From assembly GCF_001750215.1 (NCBI RefSeq), contig NZ_LWGM01000004.1, positions 1 through 41,203 on the forward strand: a stretch of DNA of 41,203 nt. The letters run 5' to 3'. Of the stretch, positions 18,099 to 27,328 are shown piece after piece (positions within the stretch are counted from its first letter, which is position 1; each line of letters begins with the position of its first letter). The translations under genes were made by a program, and so were the position numbers. The DNA comes from Isoptericola variabilis. GTDB taxonomy: Bacteria; Actinomycetota; Actinomycetes; Actinomycetales; Cellulomonadaceae. The notes under the pieces were generated by a model that did no database searches, had not been told where the DNA came from, and saw nothing but the letters and a program-made list of their open reading frames with translations.

Positions 18099-19649
18099 GT
18101 GGCCACCTGCCCCGATCACGTCACAGCCGCACACGGCATGCGCTGCTTGCGCAAACCAAAGGGCACCGCACGGTGCCCTCACATGGACCCAGAGCTCTTC
18201 CGCCTCACCCAAGCCGCCGAAGTAACCCTCGGCACCGACCCCACCACCCTCGCCGTCTCCACCCTGGCCGACTACGCCGGCAAACTTCGCTCCAACTGGC
18301 ACCCCTACGCCCAGCAGCGCAACCTCCCCACCGACTTCACCGCCCCCGACGCCCGAGCGCTCTCCCCTGACGAACTCGTCACCTACATCGCCGCCTGCCA
18401 GCTCGGCACCACCCGCAGCCACAACCGCGACGGCAACCGCCGCTCCGAGCGCGAAAACCAGCCCCTTGACCCCTCCGCCCTCGGTGGCATCCTCGCCGCC
18501 CTCCGCCACGCCCACCTACACGCAGGCCTCCCCTGGAACGGCACCCACCCCCGCGTCCAAGCAGTCCGCGCCGGCTACGCACGCACCAGCACCCGCACCA
18601 AGACCAAAGCCACCCCCCTCACCCGCGACCACCTCAAGAACCTCTTCCACCACCCCCCCACCTCCCACAACCTCCACACCCGCGCCCGCGCCACCGCCAC
18701 CGCACTCCACATCCCCATCGCCCAACTCACGACCCTCGATCCCCGATCGGTCCTCGCCATCACCACCGACAGCGCCACGGTCGAGGTCGGCAACGCACAG
18801 GTGCGCACCATCCAGTGCCTGCTCACCCGCACCGACGACCCCATTGCCGAAGTCGCATGCGCCCACTGCTACCTACGGGCCTGGCTACGCGACGCCCCCG
18901 AAGCCGGCTACCTGCCGAACGACGCACTCACGAAGGTCCGCGGCTCCACGACACGACTCCTGCGACGACTTCCTCATGCCGCCTTCGCCCGCGACCGCAT
19001 CACCGTCGACAACGACGACCTGTGGACCACCATCGCGCTCGGGCTGACTGCCGACAGCGCCAAGTGGATGCGCATGCGCGCCGCCCTGCTCCCCATGTGG
19101 ACCACCGGCCTCCGTCTCGACGACATCGACGGCCTGCACCACGACCAGGTCACGTTCCCCAGCGACAACGTCACCATCGCTCTGGCCGGCAAGACCGAAG
19201 ACCCCAGCCGGCCGCACATCATCACCCTCACACCCGAGGGCGGACCCTTCTGCCCCGTCGCCGCCATGCGCAATTACGACGCATGGACCCGCGCCTACCT
19301 GCCCGAGCGGAGCCGATGGACCCCCTCGCTGCGAGGCAAGCAGTACACCTACGCGCCGGTCGACGCTGAAGACCTCGGCGGCCGCGGGCTCTACCAGCAG
19401 ACGAGACTCTGGCTCCTCGACAGCGGAATCGACGTCGACCTCGCCGCACCCGCCCGCAGAACCACGCTGACACCCCACAGCGCCCGACACGGCTTCGCCG
19501 ATCAGGCCGCTGCTGACGGCTATCGCGACGACGAAATCTCTGACGCCCTGCGGCACAAGAGGCTCGACACCACCGGCGGCTACGGGACCAAGAACGCCCA
19601 CGACACCGCCAACGCCCTCATCTACAAGATTGCCGACGACGCCCGATGA
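18099..19649 (+). CDS. Tyrosine recombinase, first of an overlapping pair
   Basis: This 516-aa protein has the C-terminal tyrosine-recombinase catalytic set: Arg in TTGLRLDDIDGL, H460-x-x-R463 in TPHSARHGF, H486 in ALRHKRLD, and nucleophile Y495 in GGYGT. The N-terminal half contains a cysteine/histidine-rich start (CPDH...MRCLRK...RCPH) if GTG at 18099 is used; ATG at 18183 would omit it. Its stop codon overlaps the start of the next recombinase by four bases, so the two are translationally coupled. The coding strand is strikingly C-rich compared with neighbouring genes, suggesting a different donor. The role is probably transposition of an internal module. Confidence 0.85.
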   Translation: MATCPDHVTAAHGMRCLRKPKGTARCPHMDPELFRLTQAAEVTLGTDPTTLAVSTLADYAGKLRSNWHPYAQQRNLPTDFTAPDARALSPDELVTYIAACQLGTTRSHNRDGNRRSERENQPLDPSALGGILAALRHAHLHAGLPWNGTHPRVQAVRAGYARTSTRTKTKATPLTRDHLKNLFHHPPTSHNLHTRARATATALHIPIAQLTTLDPRSVLAITTDSATVEVGNAQVRTIQCLLTRTDDPIAEVACAHCYLRAWLRDAPEAGYLPNDALTKVRGSTTRLLRRLPHAAFARDRITVDNDDLWTTIALGLTADSAKWMRMRAALLPMWTTGLRLDDIDGLHHDQVTFPSDNVTIALAGKTEDPSRPHIITLTPEGGPFCPVAAMRNYDAWTRAYLPERSRWTPSLRGKQYTYAPVDAEDLGGRGLYQQTRLWLLDSGIDVDLAAPARRTTLTPHSARHGFADQAAADGYRDDEISDALRHKRLDTTGGYGTKNAHDTANALIYKIADDAR

Positions 19650-20944
19650 CCAACCACGCCGACACCTCCGCCGCCGAAGCCGTCCGCGCCCAGCTCACCA
19701 CTGCCTCCCTTAGCCAAGAGCACATCTACGCTGCCAACGCCTTCGAACGCTGGCGCATCGTCCGCGCACCGCTCGCACCCATGGACGACCGACTGGTACT
19801 CGCCTACCTCATCGACAAGTCCCACTGGACCTGGGTCAGTGCCCGCACCGCCGTCCAGAAGCTTGACCGGTACTTCACCCACCACACCGGCGCACGACTC
19901 AGCGGAGACCTCACCAAGCGCGAGATCGCACGCAGACGCAAGACCGCACACGTCCCTCTCGAACTCACCGCACCGCTGCGGACCCAGGACGCCAAACAGA
20001 TCGCCGCAGAACTCGAGAACACGCCCGACTCCCCCAATGTCGCCGCTATGCGCGCCGGACTCATCCTGCTGCGCAGCATCACCGACCCTGCCCTGCCTCT
20101 CAAGTACTGCTGGCGCACCATCGCCACACTCGAACTCACCACCACCGCAAGCACCCACCAGCTCCGCTTCAGAGGCGGCGACCCCGTCACCGACCTCACC
20201 TCAGAAGCAGCTGACATCTGGCGCCAGCACCTGACCGTCCTGACCAACCCCAGGAAGGTCCGCGGCCGCGCACGCTCAGCAGCCCGTCGGGTCGGCATCG
20301 ACCCCGACGCCCCCGCAGCCGCGCTCACCGAGGCCCAGTGGGACTGGTACTGGCGCGCCCTTGACTCCAGCCTCTATCGGAACATCCGCGACCTCGCCTA
20401 CCTGCTGGCCGGCAAGGAAACCGCCCGCCGCCACTCCGAGCTCGCACGACTCGACCTCGCCGACATCACCACCCACTCCGACGGAATCAGCGTCCGCTAC
20501 TTCGACACCAAGCGCGGCAAGTGGCTCAGTTACGAGGTCCCCCACGTCGGCACCGACACCCCGTGCCCACCCGAATGTGCCGCCTGCGCCCTGAGCGACC
20601 TGCTGACCTGGCAGCGCGAGATCGAATGCCGACAAACCGGTCCCGTCTTCGCCTCGATCTACGGCGGCCAGACCCGAGCCATGACCCGCCAGAACGCACG
20701 GCTGCGAATCCGCAAGCTGACCGGCCTCATCGCCGACTCCCCATGGGGCAGCACCAGATCCCTGCGCGCCGGCGCCGCAACCAGCGCCTACGAAGCTGGC
20801 ATGAGCGTCCAAGAGATCGCTCTTGGCGTCACCAAGCACGGCACGCTCGAAGAAGCTCGCAAGTACATCCGCAAGACTGGAGCCGCCGGCCAGACGCTCC
20901 AGCTGCGCATCGAACCAACCGCTACGCCCGCTCCGCCCACGTGA
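19646..20944 (+). CDS. Tyrosine recombinase-like protein, second of pair
   Basis: This 432-aa recombinase-like protein has a degenerate but recognisable catalytic set: Arg in ETARRHSELARLDL, RSLR (R374; the usual His is Arg), H398 in KHGTLEEA, and Tyr at Y407 in RKYIRK. The N-terminal half resembles a SAM-like core-binding domain. It overlaps the previous gene by four bases (ATGA) and shares its C-rich base use. Such tandem recombinases act together in Tn554-like and related elements. A strong stem-loop follows. Confidence 0.75.
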   Translation: MTNHADTSAAEAVRAQLTTASLSQEHIYAANAFERWRIVRAPLAPMDDRLVLAYLIDKSHWTWVSARTAVQKLDRYFTHHTGARLSGDLTKREIARRRKTAHVPLELTAPLRTQDAKQIAAELENTPDSPNVAAMRAGLILLRSITDPALPLKYCWRTIATLELTTTASTHQLRFRGGDPVTDLTSEAADIWRQHLTVLTNPRKVRGRARSAARRVGIDPDAPAAALTEAQWDWYWRALDSSLYRNIRDLAYLLAGKETARRHSELARLDLADITTHSDGISVRYFDTKRGKWLSYEVPHVGTDTPCPPECAACALSDLLTWQREIECRQTGPVFASIYGGQTRAMTRQNARLRIRKLTGLIADSPWGSTRSLRAGAATSAYEAGMSVQEIALGVTKHGTLEEARKYIRKTGAAGQTLQLRIEPTATPAPPT

Positions 20945-20949
20945 GACTG

Positions 20950-21009
20950 CGCCCAGATGCCACCGCGTTCCCCGACGGGTGAGTCAGGGAACGCGGTGGC
21001 ATCTGGGCG
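20950..21009. terminator. 23-bp stem-loop between convergent recombinase genes
   Basis: Arms 20950-20972 and 20987-21009 are exact reverse complements with a 14-base loop. The loop sits between the forward recombinase pair and the reverse third recombinase, so it can end transcripts from both sides. Confidence 0.85.
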
Positions 21010-21282
21010 TCGCTCGTAACGCGTCGACATACCGGCGGGCCGCGGTCAGCCACCTACGACCAAGCCACCCAGCCCTCGAGCCGCAGCTCTTGTGGTGCCT
21101 GACAAGACCGCGGCGTGCCACCTCGACGTGAGCACCGCGGCACCCAACGACCTCGAGCACCGCTGCCAGGTCCGCCGTCGAACTCCCGCCAACCCACACA
21201 TCGACCGTGGTGGCGTCCTGCACCGTGCCGCGAGTAGCCGAGCCCGCACCTCGAGACCACTAACGACGGCGAGGTACTCCGC
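21010..21282. other. Intergenic region after the recombinase terminator
   Basis: Together with the stem-loop this makes a gap of 338 bases between convergent genes. I see no gene, repeat or RNA here. Short open frames in it have no ribosome binding site. Confidence 0.5.
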
Positions 21283-23007
21283 TCAGCGTTCAGCGCCCAG
21301 GTCACTAAGCGCGACATCCCAGTTCGGTCCTCTGCGGCGCTCCGCACGTCTCGGCGACGCCTCAGACGCCGTTTGACCGGACGCGTCGCCCAGGGCGGTC
21401 AGCAGCGTGCTGGCGGCGACCATGTCGGCGCTCTGCTCGGGGCGGTTGTATCCGAGGAGGGCGCGCAAGCTCGTGTGCCCAGTGACCGCGGAGATCTCGG
21501 TCGGATCGAGCTGTCGCCTGAAGCCCTCGGTGACGAAGCCCGCTCGGAGCGAGTGGGCGGCGAATGCCTTTCCCAGCTCGCTCCAAAGCCCGTCGCGGGT
21601 CGGGTGCTGGCGGTCCTCAAGCCCAGCGGCTCGCACGCGTCGCTTCACGATCTCCGAGATCCCTGACCCGGAGAGTCCTACAGGTCGGCCATTGACGAGG
21701 CGAAGACGTCCGTACCGGTCGATCCGCACGAAGACCGGCACACCCTTGAGGCGACGAGGGTCAAACCCGAGCGTCGCGGTCACGACCCCCAGCCAGTCAT
21801 CAAGGGCACCAGCGGGATCGGGAATTGTGCTCCCAGGCGGAGCGGTCGGGATTGCGCGCGAGGTGCCGCGACCCTGCTGGTCAGTCTTTGAGCGCGCGAT
21901 GTACGCCGTCCAACCCGCGTCCGTTCGCGTCAGGTCGTTCCACGTCAGCGCTGCGAGATTTGAGCGCCGCAGTGCGCTCGTCCAGCCGGTGAGCAGTAGG
22001 GCTCGGTCGCGCACCTGGGCGGGCGAGACCGTCTCCGCAACGGCCTCGTCACTCACGACCACTGGACGCATCTTCAGGATCTTGTGGAGTCCCTGACGTG
22101 TGAGGGTTTTACCCTCTCGATCGCGGAACACTGCAGTTCCGGGCCAATGCTTCGTCGTTCGGAGCCAACGGGCGAGCAGCCTGCCCGCCAGGCTTTCGAC
22201 GTCGATCTCGTGCCGGAGCTGGGGCCCACCACGACGCGACGGTGCAAGCACAACCACAACCTTGTCGGCCGTCATGCTCAGGTCGCTGCGCAGCAGGCGT
22301 GCCAATTGACCGGCCGATGCTCCAGTCGCGGCACTGATCTCTTGTGCAAGGCGCGTCCGAAGTTCAGAGGCGGTCGTCGGGGCGTCTTGCGGGGCGTTGA
22401 GCACCTCGGTCAGCAGATCCCAGGTCAGCGCGGCCTTTGCTCCGCGCGGGGCCTGAACCAAAGTCCGACGCAGGCCGGCCATGAGTTCCTGGATGCGCGG
22501 ATCCTGCGACGGAGTCGGGAGATCGGCGAGTGAATGCAGACGCGACAAAGCCGACATGATCTGCGTGACTGTCGCCATGACCAGACGGCCCTCAAGATTC
22601 ACTCGACCGGTCGTGGCCTCCCGCTGTGTTCGGTTGAAGTCAATGGCGCGTTCCACGAGGTACAGCTGCAGGTCGCTTGAGGCGGCCGGGAGCGGGCACA
22701 CCTCATGGGTACGCGCCCAGTCCAACCATGATTGAACGTGCCGGCCGTACGCCTTGCGCGTGTTCTTCGCCCTGGAGGCTGCGACGAGCTCTCCCGCCAC
22801 CTCCATCTCCCGCGTACTGGCGCCGGGGAGGATCGACCACTGCGCCGGCGGCACCAGTTCTCCGCGGCGCAGGAACGTCGCCGCCACCGCGTCGCAGGTC
22901 CATACGGCCGGGGCCGCAGGCGGGGGCGTGGACTGGGTAAGGGCGCGCAGCACATCGCGCGAAGAGGTGGGCTGACCCACGGAGGCCTCCTGGTGATCGG
23001 TTGACAC
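21283..23007 (-). CDS. Tyrosine recombinase, third and reverse-oriented
   Basis: This 574-aa tyrosine recombinase has an Arg in SALRRSNLAALTW, H485-S-L-R488 (AAHSLRAGF), H511 in GHTS, and nucleophile Y520 in LLGYNRP. A core-binding domain is visible at about residues 70-180 (SRAKNTRKAYGRHVQSWLDWA...). It differs from the forward pair in sequence and base use, so it probably came separately or has a distinct role. The start at 23007 gives MSTDHQEASVG. It converges on the forward pair. Confidence 0.85.
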   Translation of the reverse strand: MSTDHQEASVGQPTSSRDVLRALTQSTPPPAAPAVWTCDAVAATFLRRGELVPPAQWSILPGASTREMEVAGELVAASRAKNTRKAYGRHVQSWLDWARTHEVCPLPAASSDLQLYLVERAIDFNRTQREATTGRVNLEGRLVMATVTQIMSALSRLHSLADLPTPSQDPRIQELMAGLRRTLVQAPRGAKAALTWDLLTEVLNAPQDAPTTASELRTRLAQEISAATGASAGQLARLLRSDLSMTADKVVVVLAPSRRGGPQLRHEIDVESLAGRLLARWLRTTKHWPGTAVFRDREGKTLTRQGLHKILKMRPVVVSDEAVAETVSPAQVRDRALLLTGWTSALRRSNLAALTWNDLTRTDAGWTAYIARSKTDQQGRGTSRAIPTAPPGSTIPDPAGALDDWLGVVTATLGFDPRRLKGVPVFVRIDRYGRLRLVNGRPVGLSGSGISEIVKRRVRAAGLEDRQHPTRDGLWSELGKAFAAHSLRAGFVTEGFRRQLDPTEISAVTGHTSLRALLGYNRPEQSADMVAASTLLTALGDASGQTASEASPRRAERRRGPNWDVALSDLGAER

Positions 23008-23443
23008 TCACCAGGACCGTGCTCACACGTCTCACCTGCGCAGTCGCTTCACAGCGTCAACGCCAACCTGCGAGAAGGGTGGTTATCGCAGGTCAGGAGG
23101 GGACGCTGAAGACGATAGTTGCTCGCACTCAACCCACAAGCACCCAGCGCCACCGCTTGCTCGACCGACACGCGATCCATGTCGCGGCGAACACCTCCGA
23201 CGTCGTCGGCGCCAAGGCCCTGACCATGCCGCGATGCCAGCCCGGACGTCGCTGCTTCGAGACGACGACCACCACCGCGGCAGAACCGCCGGTTGCAGCT
23301 TGTCGCCTCCGTCCGGCCTCAGGCCGATCGGAAGCTCCAACGTTGCAATCAGTCCCCTGCGAGCGGTTCCCTCGTAGCCGTCAGCGGCATACACGACGCG
23401 CGATGACGCTCTGCTGCTGCGGCACATCGGGCACGATTCAGTC
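23008..23443. other. Divergent intergenic region with a small inverted repeat
   Basis: These 436 bases separate the third recombinase from the zinc-ribbon protein gene. The only structure I can point to is ACCTGCGA/TCGCAGGT (23066-23073 and 23086-23093), a possible operator or recombinase site. No gene is supported. Confidence 0.5.
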
Positions 23444-24454
23444 GTGACCCCTTGCCTCATCTGCCGCGAACCGGGGCCGCCGCCCTGCACCCGATGCCTT
23501 TCCCGCTTCGCGACACGCGGCGACTACGTGCGCAAGGACCTTGCAGCGGGATTCAAGGCGATCGCTGACGCTGCCGAGGGTTTGAGGTCGGAAGTCTCGT
23601 GGCGCGGGCCGGACGGTCCCCGGAGGATGGTCCGGGAACTTCTCCCGATGCCACAGGGATCCTTAGCTCGAGAGGATGGAACTGCGGCATTGAACCTGGC
23701 CCTGAGCCTCGCCGCCGAACGAGGGGGAGAAGCACTCCTGGCCTTCCAGTTCCATGCTCTCGACCAGTGCGCCCAGCAACTCGATGCACTGGCCAAGGAG
23801 CTGAAGGTGCTGCACGAGATGGTGGGCCTGCCCACCGCCTACTACGCCGTGCCGGTGCACCTACGGTCCGTCCTGCTGACCTCCGCGCTGTTGCGCCTCC
23901 TCACAAACCCTCTGGTCGACTTCAAGTCCCGCCTCGCCGCAGGCCTAAACCACACGATCGAGCGGCTGAAACGCCGACAGGATGAGCTCGGAGGCCCCGC
24001 CGATGGGAGCGAGGAAGTCATCGATCACCTCCTTGCAGCGGCACGACTTGCAGGGGCGACAGTCAGGCGAGGCCGAGTACAGGGGCCGCCGGCGACCGAC
24101 TCTGAGAAGATCGACAAGGCCTTCGCTGGCTTCGACATCTCGAAGTTCGACTACGCGTCAATCAGCTCGGCGGTTCACGGACAGCGCCGCCATCATCTGG
24201 CCGTGGCAGATGACCTGGCTGACGAACTGGCCGACATTGGAGATCCCGAGGACTCGACGCCCTTAGCCATCGCAGTCGGTGGTTCCATTCGTGCACTCGC
24301 CGCGGGGTGCCTGGCCCTGAACGCGGTCGGCCATTACACATCGGCTCGCAACGGAGACAGGTACTACGCACGCGCGCTTTGGGGCGTGACGGTCATCCGG
24401 TACACCACACTCGGCGCCAAGCGGCGCCAAGAAGGTGGCGTTAGCGAGCCCTGA
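23444..24454 (+). CDS. Unrecognised protein with N-terminal zinc ribbon
   Basis: I do not recognise this 336-aa protein. It opens with four cysteines spaced as a zinc ribbon (C4, C7, C15, C18: CLIC and CTRC). A mainly helical body follows, with hydrophobic helices around LPTAYYAVPVHLRSVLLTSALLRLL, and a C-terminal helix GGSIRALAAGCLALNAVGHY. There is no signal peptide. The start is GTG at 23444; no ATG lies near the zinc-ribbon cysteines. It stands alone between divergent and convergent neighbours. Confidence 0.7.
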   Translation: MTPCLICREPGPPPCTRCLSRFATRGDYVRKDLAAGFKAIADAAEGLRSEVSWRGPDGPRRMVRELLPMPQGSLAREDGTAALNLALSLAAERGGEALLAFQFHALDQCAQQLDALAKELKVLHEMVGLPTAYYAVPVHLRSVLLTSALLRLLTNPLVDFKSRLAAGLNHTIERLKRRQDELGGPADGSEEVIDHLLAAARLAGATVRRGRVQGPPATDSEKIDKAFAGFDISKFDYASISSAVHGQRRHHLAVADDLADELADIGDPEDSTPLAIAVGGSIRALAAGCLALNAVGHYTSARNGDRYYARALWGVTVIRYTTLGAKRRQEGGVSEP

Positions 24455-24480
24455 TCAACGAGCCGAACGCCACCTGAAGC

Positions 24481-24801
24481 TCAAGCGAGCCCGAGCTTGC
24501 CGAGCAGATCAGCTGCGCTGAGGTCCACCGCACCGCCGTCGGGACGGCCACGCTCGAAGCGGGCCTCCTCCAGCTCCTGGTCACGCCGCCGATAGGTACG
24601 AACGTCTGCGGCGGAGTCACCCGCGTCTCCCCCGGTGTTGTTCGCCCACACCGACGCAGTCAGCTCGCGTGCACTCTCCAGGTCATCAGCGAAACGGCGC
24701 GCGGCGCGTACAAAGAACTCCGACCGGGACATCCCGTGAACCGCAGCCACGCGCTCGAACCGCTCGAACTCCTCATCGAGCAACGAGATCGTCGTCATCA
24801 C
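24481..24801 (-). CDS. Orphan ribbon-helix-helix (CopG-type) protein
   Basis: This 106-aa protein starts with the strand-helix-helix pattern of the RHH fold (TTISLLDEEFERFERVAAVHGMSRSEFFVRAARRFADDL, residues 3-42), followed by an acidic, charged tail. RHH proteins are DNA-binding repressors and often antitoxins. No toxin gene adjoins it: downstream is the convergent zinc-ribbon gene. It may be an orphan antitoxin or a regulator of the divergent GIY-YIG-like gene, whose upstream region is full of CCGATC-type repeats. The second Met is equally possible as a start. Confidence 0.7.
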   Translation of the reverse strand: MMTTISLLDEEFERFERVAAVHGMSRSEFFVRAARRFADDLESARELTASVWANNTGGDAGDSAADVRTYRRRDQELEEARFERGRPDGGAVDLSAADLLGKLGLA

Positions 24802-25002
24802 TTACCGAGTATGAGCCCCCGCGATCCAGCGGCACCGATCAGCAGCCTCTGTCCCCAGCACCCAGGCCTGACGATCCGCGATCCCCGATCCCGTCGCACC
24901 GAGGGCTCACCCCGCGAGCGCCATCGGACCGATCACTGATCACCGATCGTTGTCCCGGACACCCGATAGCAATCTGCCCATGGACCCACTCACCTGGCGA
25001 TC
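24787..25002. promoter_or_regulatory. GATC-dense stretch, possible iteron-like operator
   Basis: Ten GATC sites fall in about 215 bases, many as C/G-CGATC-C/A. Examples are the run acgatcc-gcgatcc-ccgatcc near 24871-24891 and ccgatca-tgatca-ccgatcg near 24929-24948. They lie between the RHH gene and the divergent GIY-YIG-like gene. High GATC density continues into the latter gene. Confidence 0.5.
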
Positions 25003-25813
25003 GTCCCTGCACCTACCCGACGCGACAGTCCACATCGCTGACGTCCACCAGTCCCTAAGCAACCAGGACACCTGGCGAGCCACACTCCCCGGCCACCTCT
25101 ACCTCCTGGCCGGCACGAGCACCGATTCCGCTCACCGCGATCGGATCACCGCCTACGCAGGGATCACCGAACGGCACACCAGCGGACGCGCCTGGGCCTC
25201 ACTGGCCCGCTGGGTCCGATCGATCGCCGCCCTCCAGCTCCACACGATCGGGCTCGTCACCCTCAACGACCCACGCCCCGATCCCGACGTCCTCCGGGTG
25301 CTCGAGTGCTCCGTGATCCGAGCCCTGAGCCCGCGCGTACAGATGCTAAACACGGTCACCGCCGCGGCCACCGCGACTCAAGCCCTCGGAGAGCACGCCC
25401 CGATCTACGCCGCATACGGCGACTTCCTCGCCACTGCCCTACGCCGCCACGTCCTCGGGGGACGCTCCAATCCCCTGCTCACTCCCGCCCACTCCGTGCG
25501 CGAAAGCGCCGTCCGCGTCATCCTCGCCGCCGACAGCGCCCTCGACACCGACGACGTCCTGACCCGGCTCCAAGCGCTCGGCGGCCCCCAGTACACCGGC
25601 AAGACCGCCGGTGCCACCCTCCGACGTGACCTCACCATCCGCGAGACCAACGGCTACGCCGGACCACCACGCATCCGCACTACCCACCTCGCTGGCAGAT
25701 GCCTCTACTACCCCGCACACATGCCCGAGTACGAGGCCGTCCACCGCTACGCCGCTCGCACCAGCCGACGTGCCGCCAAAGCGGTCCGCTCCGCTCACAC
25801 CGCAGCCTCCTGA
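24980..25813 (+). CDS. GIY-YIG-like nuclease-fold protein
   Basis: This 277-aa protein has features of a GIY-YIG domain: HLYLL (39-43) in place of GIY, AYAGIT (58-63) in place of YIG, a following Arg-rich helix (RAWASLARWVR), and a Glu in LECSVIRALSP (E109) matching the family's metal-binding Glu. The C-terminal half has a winged-helix-like feel (SALDTDDVLTRLQALGG...). The ATG at 24980 is chosen over an upstream TTG. There is no clear ribosome binding site, so it may be leaderless. Base use is C-rich, like the recombinase pair. Nuclease activity is inference from motifs only. Confidence 0.6.
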   Translation: MDPLTWRSSLHLPDATVHIADVHQSLSNQDTWRATLPGHLYLLAGTSTDSAHRDRITAYAGITERHTSGRAWASLARWVRSIAALQLHTIGLVTLNDPRPDPDVLRVLECSVIRALSPRVQMLNTVTAAATATQALGEHAPIYAAYGDFLATALRRHVLGGRSNPLLTPAHSVRESAVRVILAADSALDTDDVLTRLQALGGPQYTGKTAGATLRRDLTIRETNGYAGPPRIRTTHLAGRCLYYPAHMPEYEAVHRYAARTSRRAAKAVRSAHTAAS

Positions 25814-25823
25814 AGGAGTGCTC

Positions 25824-26105
25824 GTGCACCAACCTCCCGGTATCGAGGACGACGGCTCCGCGCTCCAGCTCATCGGGGCTGAGCTCGCGCTTGGCACACG
25901 CCCCTCGGCGTCGCCCGAGGCGGTCGAGGACGGGAACCCGAGTTGCTCGGAGCTCGCAGCCACGGCGTCACAGCCAGTCGTACGGGTATTCGTTAAGTCA
26001 GCGGCTACCGCCTTGCCAAGCGCTGGCCCCCGGGACCGTCAGCGGCCAGGCCTGAGGCGATGGACGGCTCAGGAGCCGTCGCGCAAGCAGCGCAGGAAAG
26101 GTTAG
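25824..26105 (+). CDS. Small hypothetical protein
   Basis: This is a 93-aa frame starting at GTG 25824, with a strong ribosome binding site GAAGGAG five bases upstream and ten bases after the previous stop codon. The product is polar and ends in a basic tail (REEP-free, RRW...SRKQRRKG). I recognise no domain. The placement argues for translation as the second gene of a unit with the GIY-YIG-like gene. Its stop overlaps the end of the convergent lipoprotein gene by four bases. Confidence 0.45.
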   Translation: MHQPPGIEDDGSALQLIGAELALGTRPSASPEAVEDGNPSCSELAATASQPVVRVFVKSAATALPSAGPRDRQRPGLRRWTAQEPSRKQRRKG

Positions 26106-26917
26106 GGACAGACGAGCCCGCTGGCCGACTGGGCCACGACCTCCAAGTCGTCGACTCCAGTCTCGAGCTCACACAGGACCGGGATGTCCTCGGAGTTCGT
26201 GATGTTCCGCGTCACAAACAGCCCGAGAGGGGCGTCCAGCGCCTGTGCGTACGTCTCGAAGTCGCCGCCGTCCGGAATGCCCGTGAGCCGGAACCCCGCC
26301 GGCTGCAGGTTGTGAGCCTCGGTGTCGACGTACCGCCACGTGGTCGTGCCGCCAAACCCCTCGGGCTCAACGGTGAAGAAGCCTGTCCGCTGCTCCGCCT
26401 CGAAACCTGCGAGCGCAGCCAGCACACCACAGAAGGATGCACCTTCGGGATGGCGCGCTCCGGTGGCCTCGCACACTGGACTTGCGCCGTCGTACGCCAG
26501 GTACACACCGAGATCCACCGTGCGCAGGTCCAGTTGCCGCTCCGGGGTCGTGTTCTCGACCGAGGCGTGCATTCCCATGCCTTGGACGGATGCCGTGGTC
26601 TCGCCGGGCGGCGCGACGGCAACGTCCTCGACCGCATGCGCGAACTCGAGGAGCACCGACAGGTTGTAGGAGTACCCGTCGCTGCGCGTCACAGCCTGGT
26701 CCACGGTCAGGCTCGTGCCCGTGGGCTGCGGCAGCACCGCCTCATCGGACGGCTCCGCAGAAGGCTCCGTCGCTTCCCACAGCTGTTGCTCTTTCTCCGC
26801 GAACGTCAGCTCGTCGCTCGTCTCGACATCCGTGGCTGCGTCGCTCGCCCCGGAACAGCCGGCCGCCAGCGTCAACGCCAACACGCTGACCGCACCACCC
26901 ACACGCAGACCGCGCAT
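26102..26917 (-). CDS. Predicted lipoprotein, unknown function
   Basis: This 271-aa protein has a lipoprotein signal peptide ending in the lipobox LAAGC (C21), so it should be anchored to the outer face of the cell membrane. After an acidic disordered linker (22-65), a beta-rich domain follows with phrases such as SYNLSVLLEFAHA and RQLDLRTVDLGVYLAYDG and several cysteines. It resembles unnamed actinobacterial lipoproteins; I cannot assign a family. It is the first of three lipoprotein genes on this strand within the element. Confidence 0.75.
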   Translation of the reverse strand: MRGLRVGGAVSVLALTLAAGCSGASDAATDVETSDELTFAEKEQQLWEATEPSAEPSDEAVLPQPTGTSLTVDQAVTRSDGYSYNLSVLLEFAHAVEDVAVAPPGETTASVQGMGMHASVENTTPERQLDLRTVDLGVYLAYDGASPVCEATGARHPEGASFCGVLAALAGFEAEQRTGFFTVEPEGFGGTTTWRYVDTEAHNLQPAGFRLTGIPDGGDFETYAQALDAPLGLFVTRNITNSEDIPVLCELETGVDDLEVVAQSASGLVCP

Positions 26918-27328
26918 CGTTCACCTCATCGCTCGCTGGAATCAGCCCGAATGTAGGAGGCCCGTGCGCATATCTGGGGGCCGCGCGAGCCAATTCACCC
27001 CACTAAACGCCACTGTTCACCCGCCGACGCCGCCCTTACACCGGCTGCCTCACGACCACAGCACCCGCCGGAGCGAGAGCCATTCAGCGCTACATCACTC
27101 GCAGCAACCGACATGCCGCAGCCCAACCACCAGACGCCACGCGTGGCCGCCCGCTCACCGCCCCCCGATCCGTCCGCCGCACCCGCCACCTGCTACGGAC
27201 ATGCGACGTTGGCAAGCTGGAACGCCGGTGCCGTAGTAATCCGCCCGCCCCGGCCCTCGCCCAATTTGTGCACTGACTTCACGTGCGGGGGCAGGTGAAC
27301 CTTGCGAGCCAGGGTTCGGAGTGTTGGC
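26918..27328. other. Intergenic region between two lipoprotein genes
   Basis: These 411 bases upstream of the 26102-26917 gene should hold its promoter. I see no gene, repeat or RNA. Short frames in it lack ribosome binding sites and have no family resemblance. Confidence 0.5.

Noticed and set aside
24481-24801. Toxin-antitoxin pair
   Set aside because: Only the RHH protein is present. No toxin frame adjoins it on either side.
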